A stretch of 64,000 bases of DNA from Cristatella mucedo (Eukaryota; Bryozoa; Phylactolaemata; Cristatellidae), in assembly GCA_009760855.2 (NCBI GenBank), contig WPIO01000337.1:1-64000 (forward strand), given 5' to 3'. The notes beneath the pieces were generated by a model. That model did no database searches and was not told the DNA's origin. It saw only the letters and a program-made list of their open reading frames with translations. Below are positions 1 through 11,309 of this stretch, piece by piece (positions within the stretch are counted from its first letter, which is position 1; each line of letters begins with the position of its first letter). The position numbers were made by a program, and so were the translations under genes.

Positions 1-3000
1 GTCGTTCAGAAGCTTTAGCAAAGAACTCCTTTGCATTAAGAAAACCGTATGAAGGAGCACTGCTTTTGGTGCATTGTAATTATCCTGTAAGTATTAAATA
101 AACGTGCAATGGAATGCTTCGTTAGCCTCTGCAGGAAGTTTGTCGGACACAGGTCAATCAATTTTACAGTATTGAGTCGCCTGAAATAAATAATCTTGCT
201 AAAATATTTCTCAGCTGCTTGCCGTTTTTGGTGAAGTGTTATTTAAATCGACTCAGCAGCACACGTCGTAGGTCGTCCTTACCTACAGCTAATGGGCCAA
301 CTAAACCTTGCAAATCGGTCTACTGATAGTGCCACTTTGGATAGCTTTGTGATGTTCAAAATGCAAAGAAAATGCTCAAGTATCCCACAGCATGTTATCG
401 ATTCTTACAAATTGAATTTATAACCTACACTTGTGTCATGTTTCACGATTTGTATTATCATAATAATTTTTTTGCTTTGTTTACGATTCCTCGCAAGCGT
501 ATAAAGTCTTATTGTTTTTTACGCCAATGAGTTGAACTTCAGGTATGCCGCTTGCTATTTCTCTTGCATTACCGCCGCCTAAGTTAGTAAAATGGTTTAT
601 TGTTATCAATATATTGGATCTTTAAGATCGTTCACTACCGATTTAGGTAAAAATGATGCCAAGAAGATCACCTTGTCTTGTGCCTGGTACTTACCTGTAA
701 TGATAGATAAGCTGTGCTCTCTGAGAAGACAGTTGGAGAATAAGCCTGCACGGTACTGACAGCACAACGCTTTCCGTCTCATTCTGTAGCTTGAGGAGCT
801 CGATATCAGCTACAACGAAGAGCTCACAACTCTTCCTTCATCGATATGCCAGCTGCATGCACTGAAGAAGCTGGACGTTTCTCATTGTGGTCTAAATATA
901 CTACCCGATGGATGGGAAGGCATGCTGGCGGTAAGCTCTAATGGAAAGTTGAAAAGCTTGGATTTTTTGAAACATCCTAAATATTTTAAATTAATTTTCC
1001 TCGTAAGTCGTGTGCTCTCAGAGGCCATGGCGGCATAGTATAAACGATGATCTTCAATTAAAAAGAATTGTTTTCGTGACGGCTCATGTCCTTTCTTTTA
1101 GTCGGTCACATACATTTGTTGAAACTACTATAACGAGAAAATGACATTTGACACTGTGTTCTTTAACCATCGTTGTAAGCAAGGTACTTCCTTATAGCAT
1201 TCCTACTTGTTACATCACTTTCAAGCACAGTAGGGTTTTGTGTAATTTACAATTACCTCATGCAACTAGCTATTATGTTGTGACAGTATAACGGTTATTC
1301 GAGCTTTCGCTCTATACGGTACGTTTTGGAGCTTTAACGGTCAACAACATTCGAAATCACCTAAGTCTGAATGAGAAGCCGGAAGTTGATGTCGGGCCTA
1401 AATGTAAAAAGAAAAAGAGCATAATCAGAACGTGAGCAGAATGATCAATAGATTCATCTGGCACGTGATATCCTTCCTCGATACCGTTGTACTTGTCGTA
1501 TTATATTAAAGAGTCCTGTGTAGAAAGAACCTCTGAATGAAAATTCTTAACATGCCGGTATAGAAAGCCTGCTTACATGCAACTTCGACAGCCCTTACGG
1601 TTGTGCCGGTGCTAATTTGGGCTTAATTAGAGGTGATTACAGATGCAACGGTACCAGAAATTAGTTACAGCATCGATCGAAAAGTTAGTACTTGAAACGG
1701 TAGGCCTAAAAATGTTTAGCCTAGTGGTCTTATCGTCGGTTACATGCTTCTAGGATAATCGGAAGTGAATAATTTCCAGCTACTCTTAGTAGGTGTTCTA
1801 GGTTGCTTGCGAATTGGCTTGAACTGGTGTAAATATGCTGCACTACATTAACGTTTGATTCATGGCAACACTATGTGGTTGTTTGACATTAGAAAACGCA
1901 TGTTTTTTTTGAGTCACCTGGTAAATAATAGACTGGCCTCGAGCCATGTATTTTGTTATGTTAGTAGCCAAAGCTAGAAACCCCGTGAGGGTGTACGTAC
2001 CTGACCTATCCACTTGCAGGAAGTTTAGCTGAGTGTTTTTCTATTTATCGGCTCAAACGGCACAACAGGTGCAACTTCGCAGCTACTGGCAATGAAATCA
2101 CGCCGGTTGGGAGTGGGAACCATTAATGATAATTACAACGACATCGATTTCTCAATCTATTGAATAAACTTATAAATCCCCGAAGCTAATACAATAAATG
2201 GAATGCTCATAATTCCCGAGTCGTTTAGCCTGCCTGGCTGTGGTGATTTTATTCAAACGAAGTATTTCCATTGAAATCAATTATTGTTGTGGCAGCTGCC
2301 TAATTTAATTTTGCCTAGCGACCTATAGCTGTACGAAACATTAAACTAAAATAATCATGTTTGCATTTCTTTAATAACCTGAGCGTTGTTTTAAAGGGAA
2401 TGGTTTGTTTTAAGAATACTTCCTGCTGAAAGACCCCTTGTACAGATCGTACGACAAGGCTTTGCAGAAAATTAAAAAAATCGTACGGCTTTAAGGTTAA
2501 CAGCATGTAACGCGAAGATCATCTTTAATATAATAAATAAAAGCTGTTATTATGTCAATGACAACAACAATAGTCACGCTTAATTACTCACCGATTACAT
2601 TGACCTAGACGTTTGTTTTATTTGGGTTGTAACAAAGGCCTTATTAAAGTTGATGAAGGATAGAGGGCAAGTATTCAAGAGAGTTGCGAAATACTTTGCT
2701 GATTCTGTTCTACTCGTAAACTAAGGAAAGGCTGCGTTCTCATCACAATTTCAGTTTAACATGCCGTAAAAGCTTAACGGGTTCGGACGTCTAACGGTCT
2801 AATAGCGTCTGAGCAGGTGTTTCAGGCTTGTTCAAATACGTCATAGCATTAAGTAAATATGCGGCGTTGTATTAAAATTCGATCATAGGAACTAGGGCCT
2901 TCCTTCTTACGGATTTTTCAAATCTTGTTCTTTCCTTGATTAACACATCAATGTTTTGCTAGCATCATACGTTGTTTTCTAGTAGCTAAATAGCAGGTGA

Positions 3001-3830
3001 ACGAAACGTCTCACTGCCGTCCATAAGCTGTGTCACCTACTGTTGTTAGGCGTTCAGCTAAGCGGATTTTTCAATTGTCGGCAACGGAGGCACACAAGTT
3101 TTTTCTTGGCTCCACCCAAAAAGACAATCGCAAAATTATCGCAAGCATAATCTCGCAGATAAGAGGCTTCAATAATCGACTGATGTGGTTAAAAGGCAAT
3201 GGTAAGTGACAGGTGGTACATCACCCTCAAAAAACTAAACGTGGGTCTAGCTTTGACTTTCGCAGAGATTCAAAAAACTAGATATGGTTTAACATGATTA
3301 ATCACACTTATTGATTCTACATTATCTAATACTGCTAAGGCAAAGCTCAACTACATTTACACAGACGGCCATACTAAGTTTAGTGTTATTCCGACCTCGT
3401 GTAATATTAGAACTTTCGGGCTTGCACTTTAAACTACGGCGTTTCATGAGCCAAGAAAAATGGTACTTCTCGAGTAATTGAGAGACCACCGAAGCATGCA
3501 GTAACTAGTTCGTGCTGGTTGGTTTCTATTTAACTCACACAGGCTCTTGTTGAGTTTACTTATACCGCGATTGCTTTTAGTTAGCACTTAATTTTCTAAA
3601 TAGTGACTGAAATTGCTATTACGGGCAACCGCACGACTGGTCAAAGTGCTACATAATTAAACGTCCCCATCTTGTCATCATAGGTATTCAGGGTAAATGC
3701 AGCATAGTTCTTTTGACTCAGAGTTCAAGGACTAAGCTATTGGACTAGTGCAACCTGTTTCGGGTCTGTATAGGACAGGTGACTCATTCCCACAAGTACT
3801 TTTCGGATTTGAATGCAATCAATTCCAGAG
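1..3830 (+). repeat. Tandem intragenic unit A (intron plus LRR exon)
   Basis: First of a series of ~3.8-4.3 kb units. The first bases recur at 3831 (unit B), 16618 (unit D) and 20918 (unit E). Bases 1 to ~2010 are almost identical to 3831 to ~5830; the rest matches 5830-7546 less well. The only coding part I see is the LRR exon at 790-930; the remainder is AT-rich intron. The unit start is arbitrary, because only the period is defined, not a boundary. Confidence 0.9.
790..930 (+). CDS. LRR exon of ROCO gene, unit A (two leucine-rich repeats)
   Basis: A 141-nt exon, 47 codons, phase 0 at both ends. Acceptor ATTCTGTAG is at 781-789 and donor GTAAGC begins at 931. It reads LEELDISYNEEL, then TTLPSSICQLHA, LKKLDVSHCGLN and ILPDGWEGMLA. 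This is two plant/ROCO-type LRRs of 24 and 23 residues with the LxxLxLxxNxLxxLP pattern. LRRs of this class form curved solenoids that bind ligands or partner proteins. The exon joins in frame to the equivalent exons of the next units, and finally to the Roc-COR exon at 39576. The 5' exons of the gene lie outside the window. The exon is too short to appear as an open frame with its own start codon; it is recognised by splice sites, LRR pattern and conservation in three units. Confidence 0.85.
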
Positions 3831-4608
3831 GTCGTTCAGAAGCTTTAGCAAAGAACTCCTTTGCATTAAGAAAACCGTATGCAGGAGCACTGCTTTTGGT
3901 GCTTTGTATTTCTCCTGTAAGTATTAAATAAACGTGCAATGGAATGCTTCGTTAGCCTCTGCAGGAAGTTTGTCGGACACAGGTCAATCAATTTTAACAA
4001 GTTGAGTCGCCTGAAATAAATAATCTTGCTAAATATTTCTCAGCTGCTTGCCGTTTTAGGTGAAGTGTTAATTTAAATCGACTCAGCAGCACACGTCGTA
4101 GGTCATCCTTACCTACAGCTAATGGGCCACTAAACCTTGCAAATCGGTCTACTGATAGTGCCACTTTGGATAGCTTTGTGATGTTCAAAATGCAAAGAAA
4201 ATGCTCAAGTATCCCACAGCATGTTATCGATTCTTACAAATTGAATTTAAACCTACACTTGTGTCATGTTTCACGATTTGTATTATTAGGTTTTGCTTTG
4301 TTTACGATTCCTCGCAAGCGTATAAAGTCTTATTGTTTTTTACGCCAGTGAGTTGAACTTCAGGTATGCCGCTTGCTATTTCTCTTGCATTACCGCCGTC
4401 TAAGTAAGAACTGGTTTATTGTTATCAATATATTGGATCTTTAAGATCGTTCACTACCGATTTAGGTAAAAATGATGCCAAGAAGATCACCTTGTCTTGT
4501 GCCTGGTACTTACCTGTAATGATAGATAAGCTGTGCTCTCTGAGAAGACAGTTGGAGAATAAGCCTGCACGGTACTGACAGCACAACGCTTTCCGTGCCA
4601 TTCTGTAG

Positions 4609-4749
4609 CTTGAGGAGCTCGATATCGGCTACAACGAAGAGCTCAAAACTCTTCCTTTATCTGCATGCCAGCTGCATGCACTGAAGAAGCTGGACGTTTC
4701 TCATTGTGGTCTAAATATACTACCCGATGGATGGGAAGGCATGCTGGCG
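4609..4749 (+). CDS. LRR exon of ROCO gene, unit B (two leucine-rich repeats)
   Basis: A 141-nt phase 0/0 exon with acceptor TTCTGTAG (ends 4608) and donor GTAAGC (4750). It encodes LEELDIGYNEEL, then KTLPLSACQLHA, followed by a second repeat identical to that of unit A. Against unit A the exon has six substitutions, all in the first 57 nt. Five of them change amino acids (S to G, T to K, S to L, I to A by two changes) and one is silent. The second LRR and the following ~475 bases show about one difference. Splicing of unit A to unit B to unit D gives a continuous LRR solenoid with 47-residue periodicity. Confidence 0.85.
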
Positions 4750-6494
4750 GTAAGCTCTAATGGAAAGTTGAAAAGCTTGGATTTTTTGAAACATCCTAAA
4801 TATTTTAAATTAATTTTCCTCGTAAGTCGTGTGCTCTCAGAGGCCATGGCGGCATAGTATAAACGATGATCTTCAATTAAAAAGAATTGTTTTCGTGACG
4901 GCTCATGTCCTTTCTTTTAGTCGGTCACATACATTTGTTGAAACTACTATAACGAGAAAATGACATTTGACACTGTGTTCTTTAACCATCGTTGTAAGCA
5001 AGGTACTTCCTTATAGCATTCCTACTTGTTACATCACTTTCAAGCACAGTAGGGTTTTGTGTAATTTACAATTACCTCATGCAACTAGCTATTATGTTGT
5101 GACAGTATAACGGTTATTCGAGCTTTCGCTCTATACAGTACGTTTTGGAGCTTTAACGGTCAACAACATTCGAAATCACCTAAGTCTGAATGAGAAGCCG
5201 GAAGTTGATGTCGGGCCTAAATGTAAAAAGAAAAAGAGCATAATCAGAACGTGAGCAGAATGATCAATAGATTCATCTGGCACGTGATATCCTTCCTCGA
5301 TACCGTTGTACTTGTCGTATTATTTAAGAGTCCTGTGTAGAAAGAACCTCTGAATGAAAATTCTTAACATGCCGGTATAGAAAGCCTGCTTACATGCAAC
5401 TTCGACAGCCCTTACGGTTGTGCCGGTGCTAATTTGGGCTTAATTAGAGGTGATTACAGATGCAACGGTACCAGAAATTAGTTACAGCATCGATCGAAAA
5501 GTTAGTACTTGAAACGGTAGGCCTAAAAATGTTTAGCCTAGTGGTCTTATCGTCGGTTACATGCTTCTAGGATAATCGGAAGTGAATAATTTCCAGCTAC
5601 TCTTAGTAGGTGTTCTAGGTTGCTTGCGAATTGGCTTGAACTGGTGTAAATATGCTGCACTACATTAACGTTTGATTCATGGCAACACTATGTGGTTGTT
5701 TGACATTAGAAAACGCATGGTTGTTTTGAGTCACCTGGTAAATAATAGACTGGCCTCCAGCCATGTATTTTGTTATGTTAGTAGCCATAGCTAGAAACCC
5801 GTGAGGGTGTACGTACCTGACCTATCCACTGGTAGGAAGTTTACCTGAGTGGTTTTGTATTTACCGGCTCAAACGGCGCGACAGGTGCAACTTCGCAGCT
5901 ACTGGCAATGAAATCACGCCGGTTGGGTGTGGGAACTAGTAATGACCTGAACAACGAAATCGTTGTTTTAATCTATCGAATATGCCTTTTCATCCTGCGA
6001 AGCTAATTGAATAAATAGAATGCTAGTAGTTTCCGAGTCGCTTACTGTGCCAGGCTGTGGTGTTGTCCTTTAAACGAGTTACTCTCAATGAATAAACTTG
6101 TTGCAGTGACAAACAACGTAATTTTGATTCGCGACCTACAGCAGTAAGAAAGATTAAAATTAAATAATTGTTGTGGCACTGCTTTTATAACCTGGACGTC
6201 GTTGTAAAGGGAACATTTTAGTTTAGGAACACTTCGTGTTGTCACGCACCGTATACAGATTGTACTATTAGGCTTTTCAAAAATTGAAGGAGCGTAAGGC
6301 TTTATGTTTAACAGAGCCTAATGCATATTTCATTTTTTATATAAATATTATATGCTGATATCATTTGCATTTCAGGAATAATATTGACGCTTATTTTTTT
6401 ACAGATTACATTGAACTAAACTCATGTCTTATTTGGCTTGTGAAAAAAGCTTAATTTGCGTTGATACCGGATAGATGGAAAGTATGAAAGTGTT

Positions 6495-6580
6495 ATAATA
6501 ATGATAATAATATTGCACTTGATAAAGCGCCCTCGGAGAACTTAATCTCTTTCTAGGCGCTTTACATTTGCTGCAAAGTG
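6495..6580 (-). mobile_element. LINE family A, 3' tail only
   Basis: Severely 5'-truncated copy. It has an AAT-rich run, then TTGCACTTGATAAAGCGCC, the inverted-repeat partner AGGCGCTTTACA, and stops at the GCTGCAAAGTG position. It sits in unit B at a point where unit A has uninterrupted intron. Confidence 0.85.
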
Positions 6581-7546
6581 GTTTGCGAAATTCTTTGCCG
6601 ATTTCGTTCTACTTGTTAACTAATGGAAGGCTGCGTTTTTATTATGATTTCAGTTTTAATATCCAGTAAACGCATCAAGGGTCGGGACGCCAAGCTGTCT
6701 AATAGCGCCTGAGCAGATGTTTTATTCTGGTTAAAATGCGTCGTAGTATAATGTAAATAAGCTGCACGGTATTACTATTTGATCCTAGCGGTGAGATTAT
6801 TCCTTCGTACGGATTTTTAAAATCTTGTGTTCTTTTAATTAACTGATGAACTTTTTGCCGGCATCAGCTGCTGTTTGCTAGTAGCTAAATGGCAGACGGT
6901 CGAAACCTCTCACGGGATCTTTAATTACCGGTAACGGAGGCACACATGTTTTTTCCTAGCACCACCTAAATATATAGTAATAATATAATCTATTGCTTAA
7001 TTCCGCAGTTATAACGATTCAATACTCGGAGATGGTTAAAAGGCAATGGTAAGTGACAGGTGGTGCGTCACCCTTCAAAAACTTGACGAGCATCACGCTT
7101 TTACCTTCGTGGTGATACAAGAAACCAGATATCGGTTAAACATGGTGAATCTTACTTATTGATTCTACATAATCTAATACTTGCTAATGTAAAGCTCCAA
7201 TAAAAATTAAACATATATGTTTACTAAGTTTAGTGTTATTCGGCTCACGTTTAGTATTAGAACTTTTGGGCTTCCACTTTAAACTACATCATTAGATCAG
7301 CCAAGAAGAATGTTTCTTCTCGGGTAATTGATGGACCGCCAAAGCGTTCAAATCTAGTTCGTACTAGTTGCTCTCACTATAACGCACACAGGCTCTCGTT
7401 GAGTTTAGTTATATGGCGATCGTTTTTAGGTAGCACTTAATTTTCTAAATAGCAACTGAAATCACTATTAAAGGCAATCGTACTACTGGTATCAGTGTTA
7501 CATAATTCACTATCCTTATTTTGTCATCATAGGTATTCAGTGTAGA

Positions 7547-7878
7547 TGTGATTGTGGCATGAAACTGGCAGTCGGTTTCTACTATTTATTTCAAAGAATA
7601 AGTAGCGTCTACTTGACCTGCAGTGATAGCTTAAACTAAACGTTAACCTATATTCATGAAATGATGTCAATTGTGACAATGTAAATTTTATTTAGCTTTA
7701 GAGCTCTAAGGCATGTATAAATAGTAAAGACCTAACAAATGCTTTCAGCATTTGGTAGGTAATTATGATTTGTCCTTTCTGTGCATGTATCTACTTGCAC
7801 TATGACTACTGCTTGTGGATGTAACCACCAAACATTTGGTAATGTTTTTTTAATCAGCACGTGTAAAGTGTGCAGAGA

Positions 7879-7910
<32 letters not shown>

Positions 7911-8232
7911 CGAGAGAGATTCAGTTCCCCTAGGATGCTATAAAAATGTTCTATTATTTCTATACGGTTGCTATCGTAGGCCTTTGCCTTTTTTCTTATT
8001 GACAGCTCTAAAATTGATGTTTGGCTTCTCAGTGATATGAAAAGAAACGTAGTTTATGTTGAAGCAGCATGAAAGGGAAACATTAAAATACCTTGTTAAA
8101 TGCTTAGATGATTCAGCTATGCATGCTTGCCACTGGAGCGGTGCTGTAGTAGCTGAATCTCAGAATAAAATGCTTCAATAGTGCAAAGATTGCTACTGCT
8201 TAGATGCACTGTTGCTGGGGGAGACGGCTCTG
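7547..8232. other. Intron, no gene recognised
   Basis: No LRR exon, RNA gene or transposon recognised. The stretch follows the sharp end of the unit B match. It contains a GA microsatellite at 7876-7919. Confidence 0.5.
7876..7919. repeat. (GA)n microsatellite
   Basis: About 44 bases of GA repeats with one T interruption and one C interruption. Confidence 0.95.
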
Positions 8233-8580
8233 CTTGTTGATTCAATTGGGCTGAATTTGAGGTGCTTGAAGATGTGAAGGTACCAGTCCTTAGTTAAAGC
8301 ATTGAGCACATATAGAAGAGTAGGAATGTTCTGCTTACAGAATGTCTAGGACAGTGGCCTCATTGTGCCTTGCAGGCATTTAGCACTGTCGGAAGTGAAT
8401 GTTCTGGATAGCTTTTTAGTGAGTGTTCGAAGGTTACCACTGTTCCTTACCCCCCCCCCGTGTGCCAGCTGTATATCTGAACTGGCTTTGTGCTTCTACA
8501 TGTGGCTTCCTGGACTGCCTGACCACTGGGAAAGTATGCAGTCGTTAAGCTAAGAAGTAAAATTGTAACGTTTAGATTTG
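8233..8580 (+). pseudogene. Degenerate unit segment with relic LRR exon
   Basis: Bases 8233-8440 resemble the unit A intron at about 1610-1800 (shared blocks AAGGTACCAG and TCGGAAGTGAAT). After an abrupt junction and a run of C at about 8451, bases ~8460-8544 resemble the 3' half of the LRR exon: GTGCCAGCTG.. and CTGCCTGACCACTGGGAA match the CQLHA and LPDxWE coding segments. The equivalent of donor GTAAGC reads TTAAGC at 8545, so the GT is lost. The following intron start is still alignable. I read this as a dead two-LRR exon whose upstream part was replaced by deletion. The assignment rests on short by-eye alignment. Confidence 0.5.
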
Positions 8581-8632
8581 AGAAACATTATTTGAACACT
8601 AGAACTTTGTTTCTTAGTACATATAAGTAAAT

Positions 8633-8770
8633 AAATAAAATTCATTTGCATAGAGCCCTAAGAAAGCTTAATATCTATGCAGGTGCTTCCAGTAGGTCTT
8701 AGGTCTCGAGCTCGCGACCTCAGCCAGATATTAGACATTGGGGCGAACACCTTAACCACGTGGCCAATCT
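8633..8770 (-). mobile_element. tRNA-derived SINE, copy 2
   Basis: On the minus strand it begins with an A-box-like GGCCACGTGGTTAAGGTG, has a B-box-like GAGCTCGAGACC, and ends in a tail (GAAGCACC.., TTAGGGCTC.., CAAATGAATT) homologous to the SINE at 29475. The tail resembles the LINE A 3' hairpin region. An AT-rich run flanks its 3' end. Confidence 0.65.
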
Positions 8771-9350
8771 TATGCACTTAGATACTACGTTGGTACGTTG
8801 AAAATGATTTCTCTTTCCTGTGAAAAAGGATTGTTTACGTCCGGGCACATTATCCTGGCTTTGTGACCTAGAGAGGCTAAGAAGTGTTGAGATCTAAGGA
8901 AAATTGTTCCAGCATGGCAATATCAACCTGGCGGTCGTGCGATTGAGACTCTGTAGAACAATGAACAAATAGAACAAACATTAAATGCATGAAGTAACTT
9001 TATGGTCTCTTACACTATTTAAGGACTTCATTTTAGCTATTGAGCTAAATTTAACTTTTAAACGCTTTGATGTTTAATTTATCTTGAAATGCTTCTTGCT
9101 GATAGATAATTCAGTATGTAATATTAAGCTTATTTGATGTGTGAATGGAAACATAATTTATTTCAAAGGACGAGCGTCAATTACCGAAATCGCTTGCTAA
9201 ATCTTTTGCTCGTACTGTTATACTTGTTCTCTAAGAAAGGCCACTATGTTAAGAGAATTTTAGCATGAACATTCCGAAAGAGTCCCAAGAGAGCTGAAGC
9301 TCTGACGTAATATTTCTGGCTGATCTAGGGGTGGTCTTAAACTTAGCCCC
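8771..9350. other. Intron, no gene recognised
   Basis: AT-rich. Bases 9170-9245 weakly resemble unit A around 2675-2740 (GAAATCGCTTGCTAAAT-like block), suggesting old unit sequence. No exon seen. Confidence 0.4.
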
Positions 9351-9662
9351 CGGAAGGTTAACGAGCTTGTATGTGGTGCAGCCAGCACTGATAGCAGAAG
9401 GAGTCACTGACCTCTCTACAAGATGTAATCGAATTCGCAATACTCTTAGCGAGCAGTACACGTCCTCGAGCCGGAGGCGGACCACAGGTCCACTCACGAC
9501 TGGGGAGCTGAACGAGAGACCAGGGGGAAATGATGGCATCACTGGGTGGCCATTCACTCATGCCTCCATCTAATCACTGATGGGCTCCAGGCCGCAGAGA
9601 CGTCATGCACTCCAGCCCTGTCAGGCTATGGCAGGGCAACATGGTGGCGATGCTACTCCCAC
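9351..9662. repeat. Dispersed repeat R, copy 1
   Basis: About 310 bases, from AAGGTTAACGAGCTTGT to GATGCTACTCCCAC, matching 10981-11292 in the same orientation. The pair brackets LINE A sequences. The class is unknown. Both copies keep an alignable minus-strand frame of about 47 codons ending WLHHIQAR, which could simply reflect nucleotide conservation. Confidence 0.75.
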
Positions 9663-9683
9663 AAAGGCTTCCCCATTAATATA

Positions 9684-9880
9684 TAATAATAATAATTCAC
9701 TTGATAAAGCGCCCTCAGAAAACTTAATCTCTCTCTAGGCGCTTTACATTTGCTGTAAAGTGGAATGCAATTGAATGGTAAGTAAAATCATGCTTGAAAA
9801 ACAAACGAAAGGAATAATATGGTTAGGGGTGACATGCACAGGGTCATCATGCAAATGTGGTTAGTGGCAGCATGCACAGT
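9684..9880 (-). mobile_element. LINE family A, 3' end, interrupted
   Basis: AAT tail, hairpin region and non-coding 3' segment, stopping exactly at GCATGCACAGT. There another LINE A tail begins at 9881. The same junction occurs at 25449/25450. Confidence 0.85.
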
Positions 9881-10947
9881 AATAATAATAATAATAATAA
9901 TAATTCACTTGATAAAGCACCCTCAGAGAACTTAATCTCTCTCTAGGCGCTTTACATTTGCTGTAAAGTGAAATGCAATTAAATGGTAAGTAAAATCATG
10001 CTTGAAAAAACAAACGAAATGAATAATATGGTTACGGGTGACATGTACCGGGTCAGCATGCAAATGTGGTTAGTGGCAGCATGCACAGTGTCAGCACTCA
10101 TAACCACATCAAGGACGAATCACAGGGACCCACTAAATGCTGTCCTAAATAGGTGTGTTTTTAGGTTCCTTGTAAATGTGGTCAGGTCGGGGGATGTTCT
10201 GACGCAGGTCGGGAGGGAGTTCCAGGCTTTGGGAGCATATGAACTAAATGCACGGTCTCCAAAGGATTTAAGGTTTGTATGAGGTATTTCTAGACTGTTG
10301 GATTCCGAAAAGCGGGTGATACGATGCTTAGCCTGATGGGGTAGTATATCTGAAAGATAGGCTGGAGCCATAGAATGAAGCGACCTAAAAGTGACGGACA
10401 AAACCTTGAAGTCAATCCGTTGCTTGACTGGGAGCCAGTGGAGGTCGGCAAGAAGTGGAGCAATGTGGCAACTGCGACGCTCATGACAGACAAGCCTAGC
10501 TGCAGAGTTTTGCACCAGCTGCAATCGCCTGATCGCACATGCTGGTAGGCCAGTGAGCAGTGAGTTGCAGAAGTCGAGACGAGATGTCACGAATGCATCT
10601 ACCAACTTGGACGTGGTATCTTTATCTAGACTGGCCCGGATTTTAGCAATGTTATGAAGCTGAAAATAGGCGGATTTGACTGTGGAGCTGATATGGTCGT
10701 CTAACGAGGTCGCTTTGGAATATGTCACCTAGATTTCGAGCTGATTCAACTGGAGATATGCTGGCAGAGCCAATTTTGAGAGTCAGCCTTTCCAATCTCT
10801 GGAACACACTGGATTTGCCCATAACTAGTAAGTTAGTTTTATCATCGTTAAGCTTTAGTAAATTTGCTGCCATCCATGTGCCGATGTCATCAATGCATGC
10901 AGGTAGTGAGCTTAGAGAATTTGTGGTGCTCGAAGGCTGGGAGGGAG
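9881..10947 (-). mobile_element. LINE family A, RT C-terminal half
   Basis: Minus-strand non-LTR retrotransposon. From the 3' end it has (AAT)n, the hairpin, ~200 bp of 3' UTR, and then a coding part ending at about 10120. The open frame 10120-10728 encodes the region after the catalytic core, with motifs LHWLPVKQRI and RLDFCNSLLTGLPACA. Upstream frames contain NLLVMGKSS. Frame breaks near 10700 and loss of the 5' part make it non-autonomous. LINE families of the CR1/L2 type carry this C-terminal RT extension; the exact clade is my inference. Confidence 0.85.
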
Positions 10948-10980
10948 TCACTTGGCTGAAACCAGTCACTCCACTTGCCC

Positions 10981-11292
10981 AGAAGGTTAACGAGCTTGTA
11001 TGTGGTGCAGCCAGCACCTATAGCAGAAGGAGTCACTGATCTCTCTACAAGATATAATTGAATTCACAACACTCTTTGTGAGCAGTACACGTGGGCGAGC
11101 CGGAGAAAGACCACACCACCACTCACGACTCCGGGAGCTGAACGAGAGACCGGTGGGAAAAGATTGCATCACTGGGTGGCCATTCACTCATGCCTCCACC
11201 CAATTAGCTGTGAGCTCCCGCCAGCAGAAATGTTATGCACTCTAGCCCTGTCAACCTAGGGTGGGGCAACATGGTTTCGATGCTAGGCCCAC
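10981..11292. repeat. Dispersed repeat R, copy 2
   Basis: Direct repeat of 9351-9662, with similar ends. It lies just beyond the 5' edge of the LINE A copy at 9881-10947. Confidence 0.75.
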
Positions 11293-11309
11293 TGTGATGG
11301 CTATGCTGG

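Larger units (their letters stand above)
3831..7546 (+). repeat. Tandem intragenic unit B
   Basis: Second unit. It is near-identical to unit A up to ~5830, then clearly more diverged up to 7546, where the match stops within a shared TAGGTATTCAG tract. It carries its own LRR exon (4609-4749). It also has a ~86-bp LINE A 3' tail at 6495-6580 that is absent from unit A, so that insertion is younger than the split between these unit halves. Confidence 0.9.

Noticed and set aside
1-20. Window starting exactly at a repeat-unit boundary
   Set aside because: In a tandem array any start gives a match one period later; position 1 is not evidence of a true boundary.
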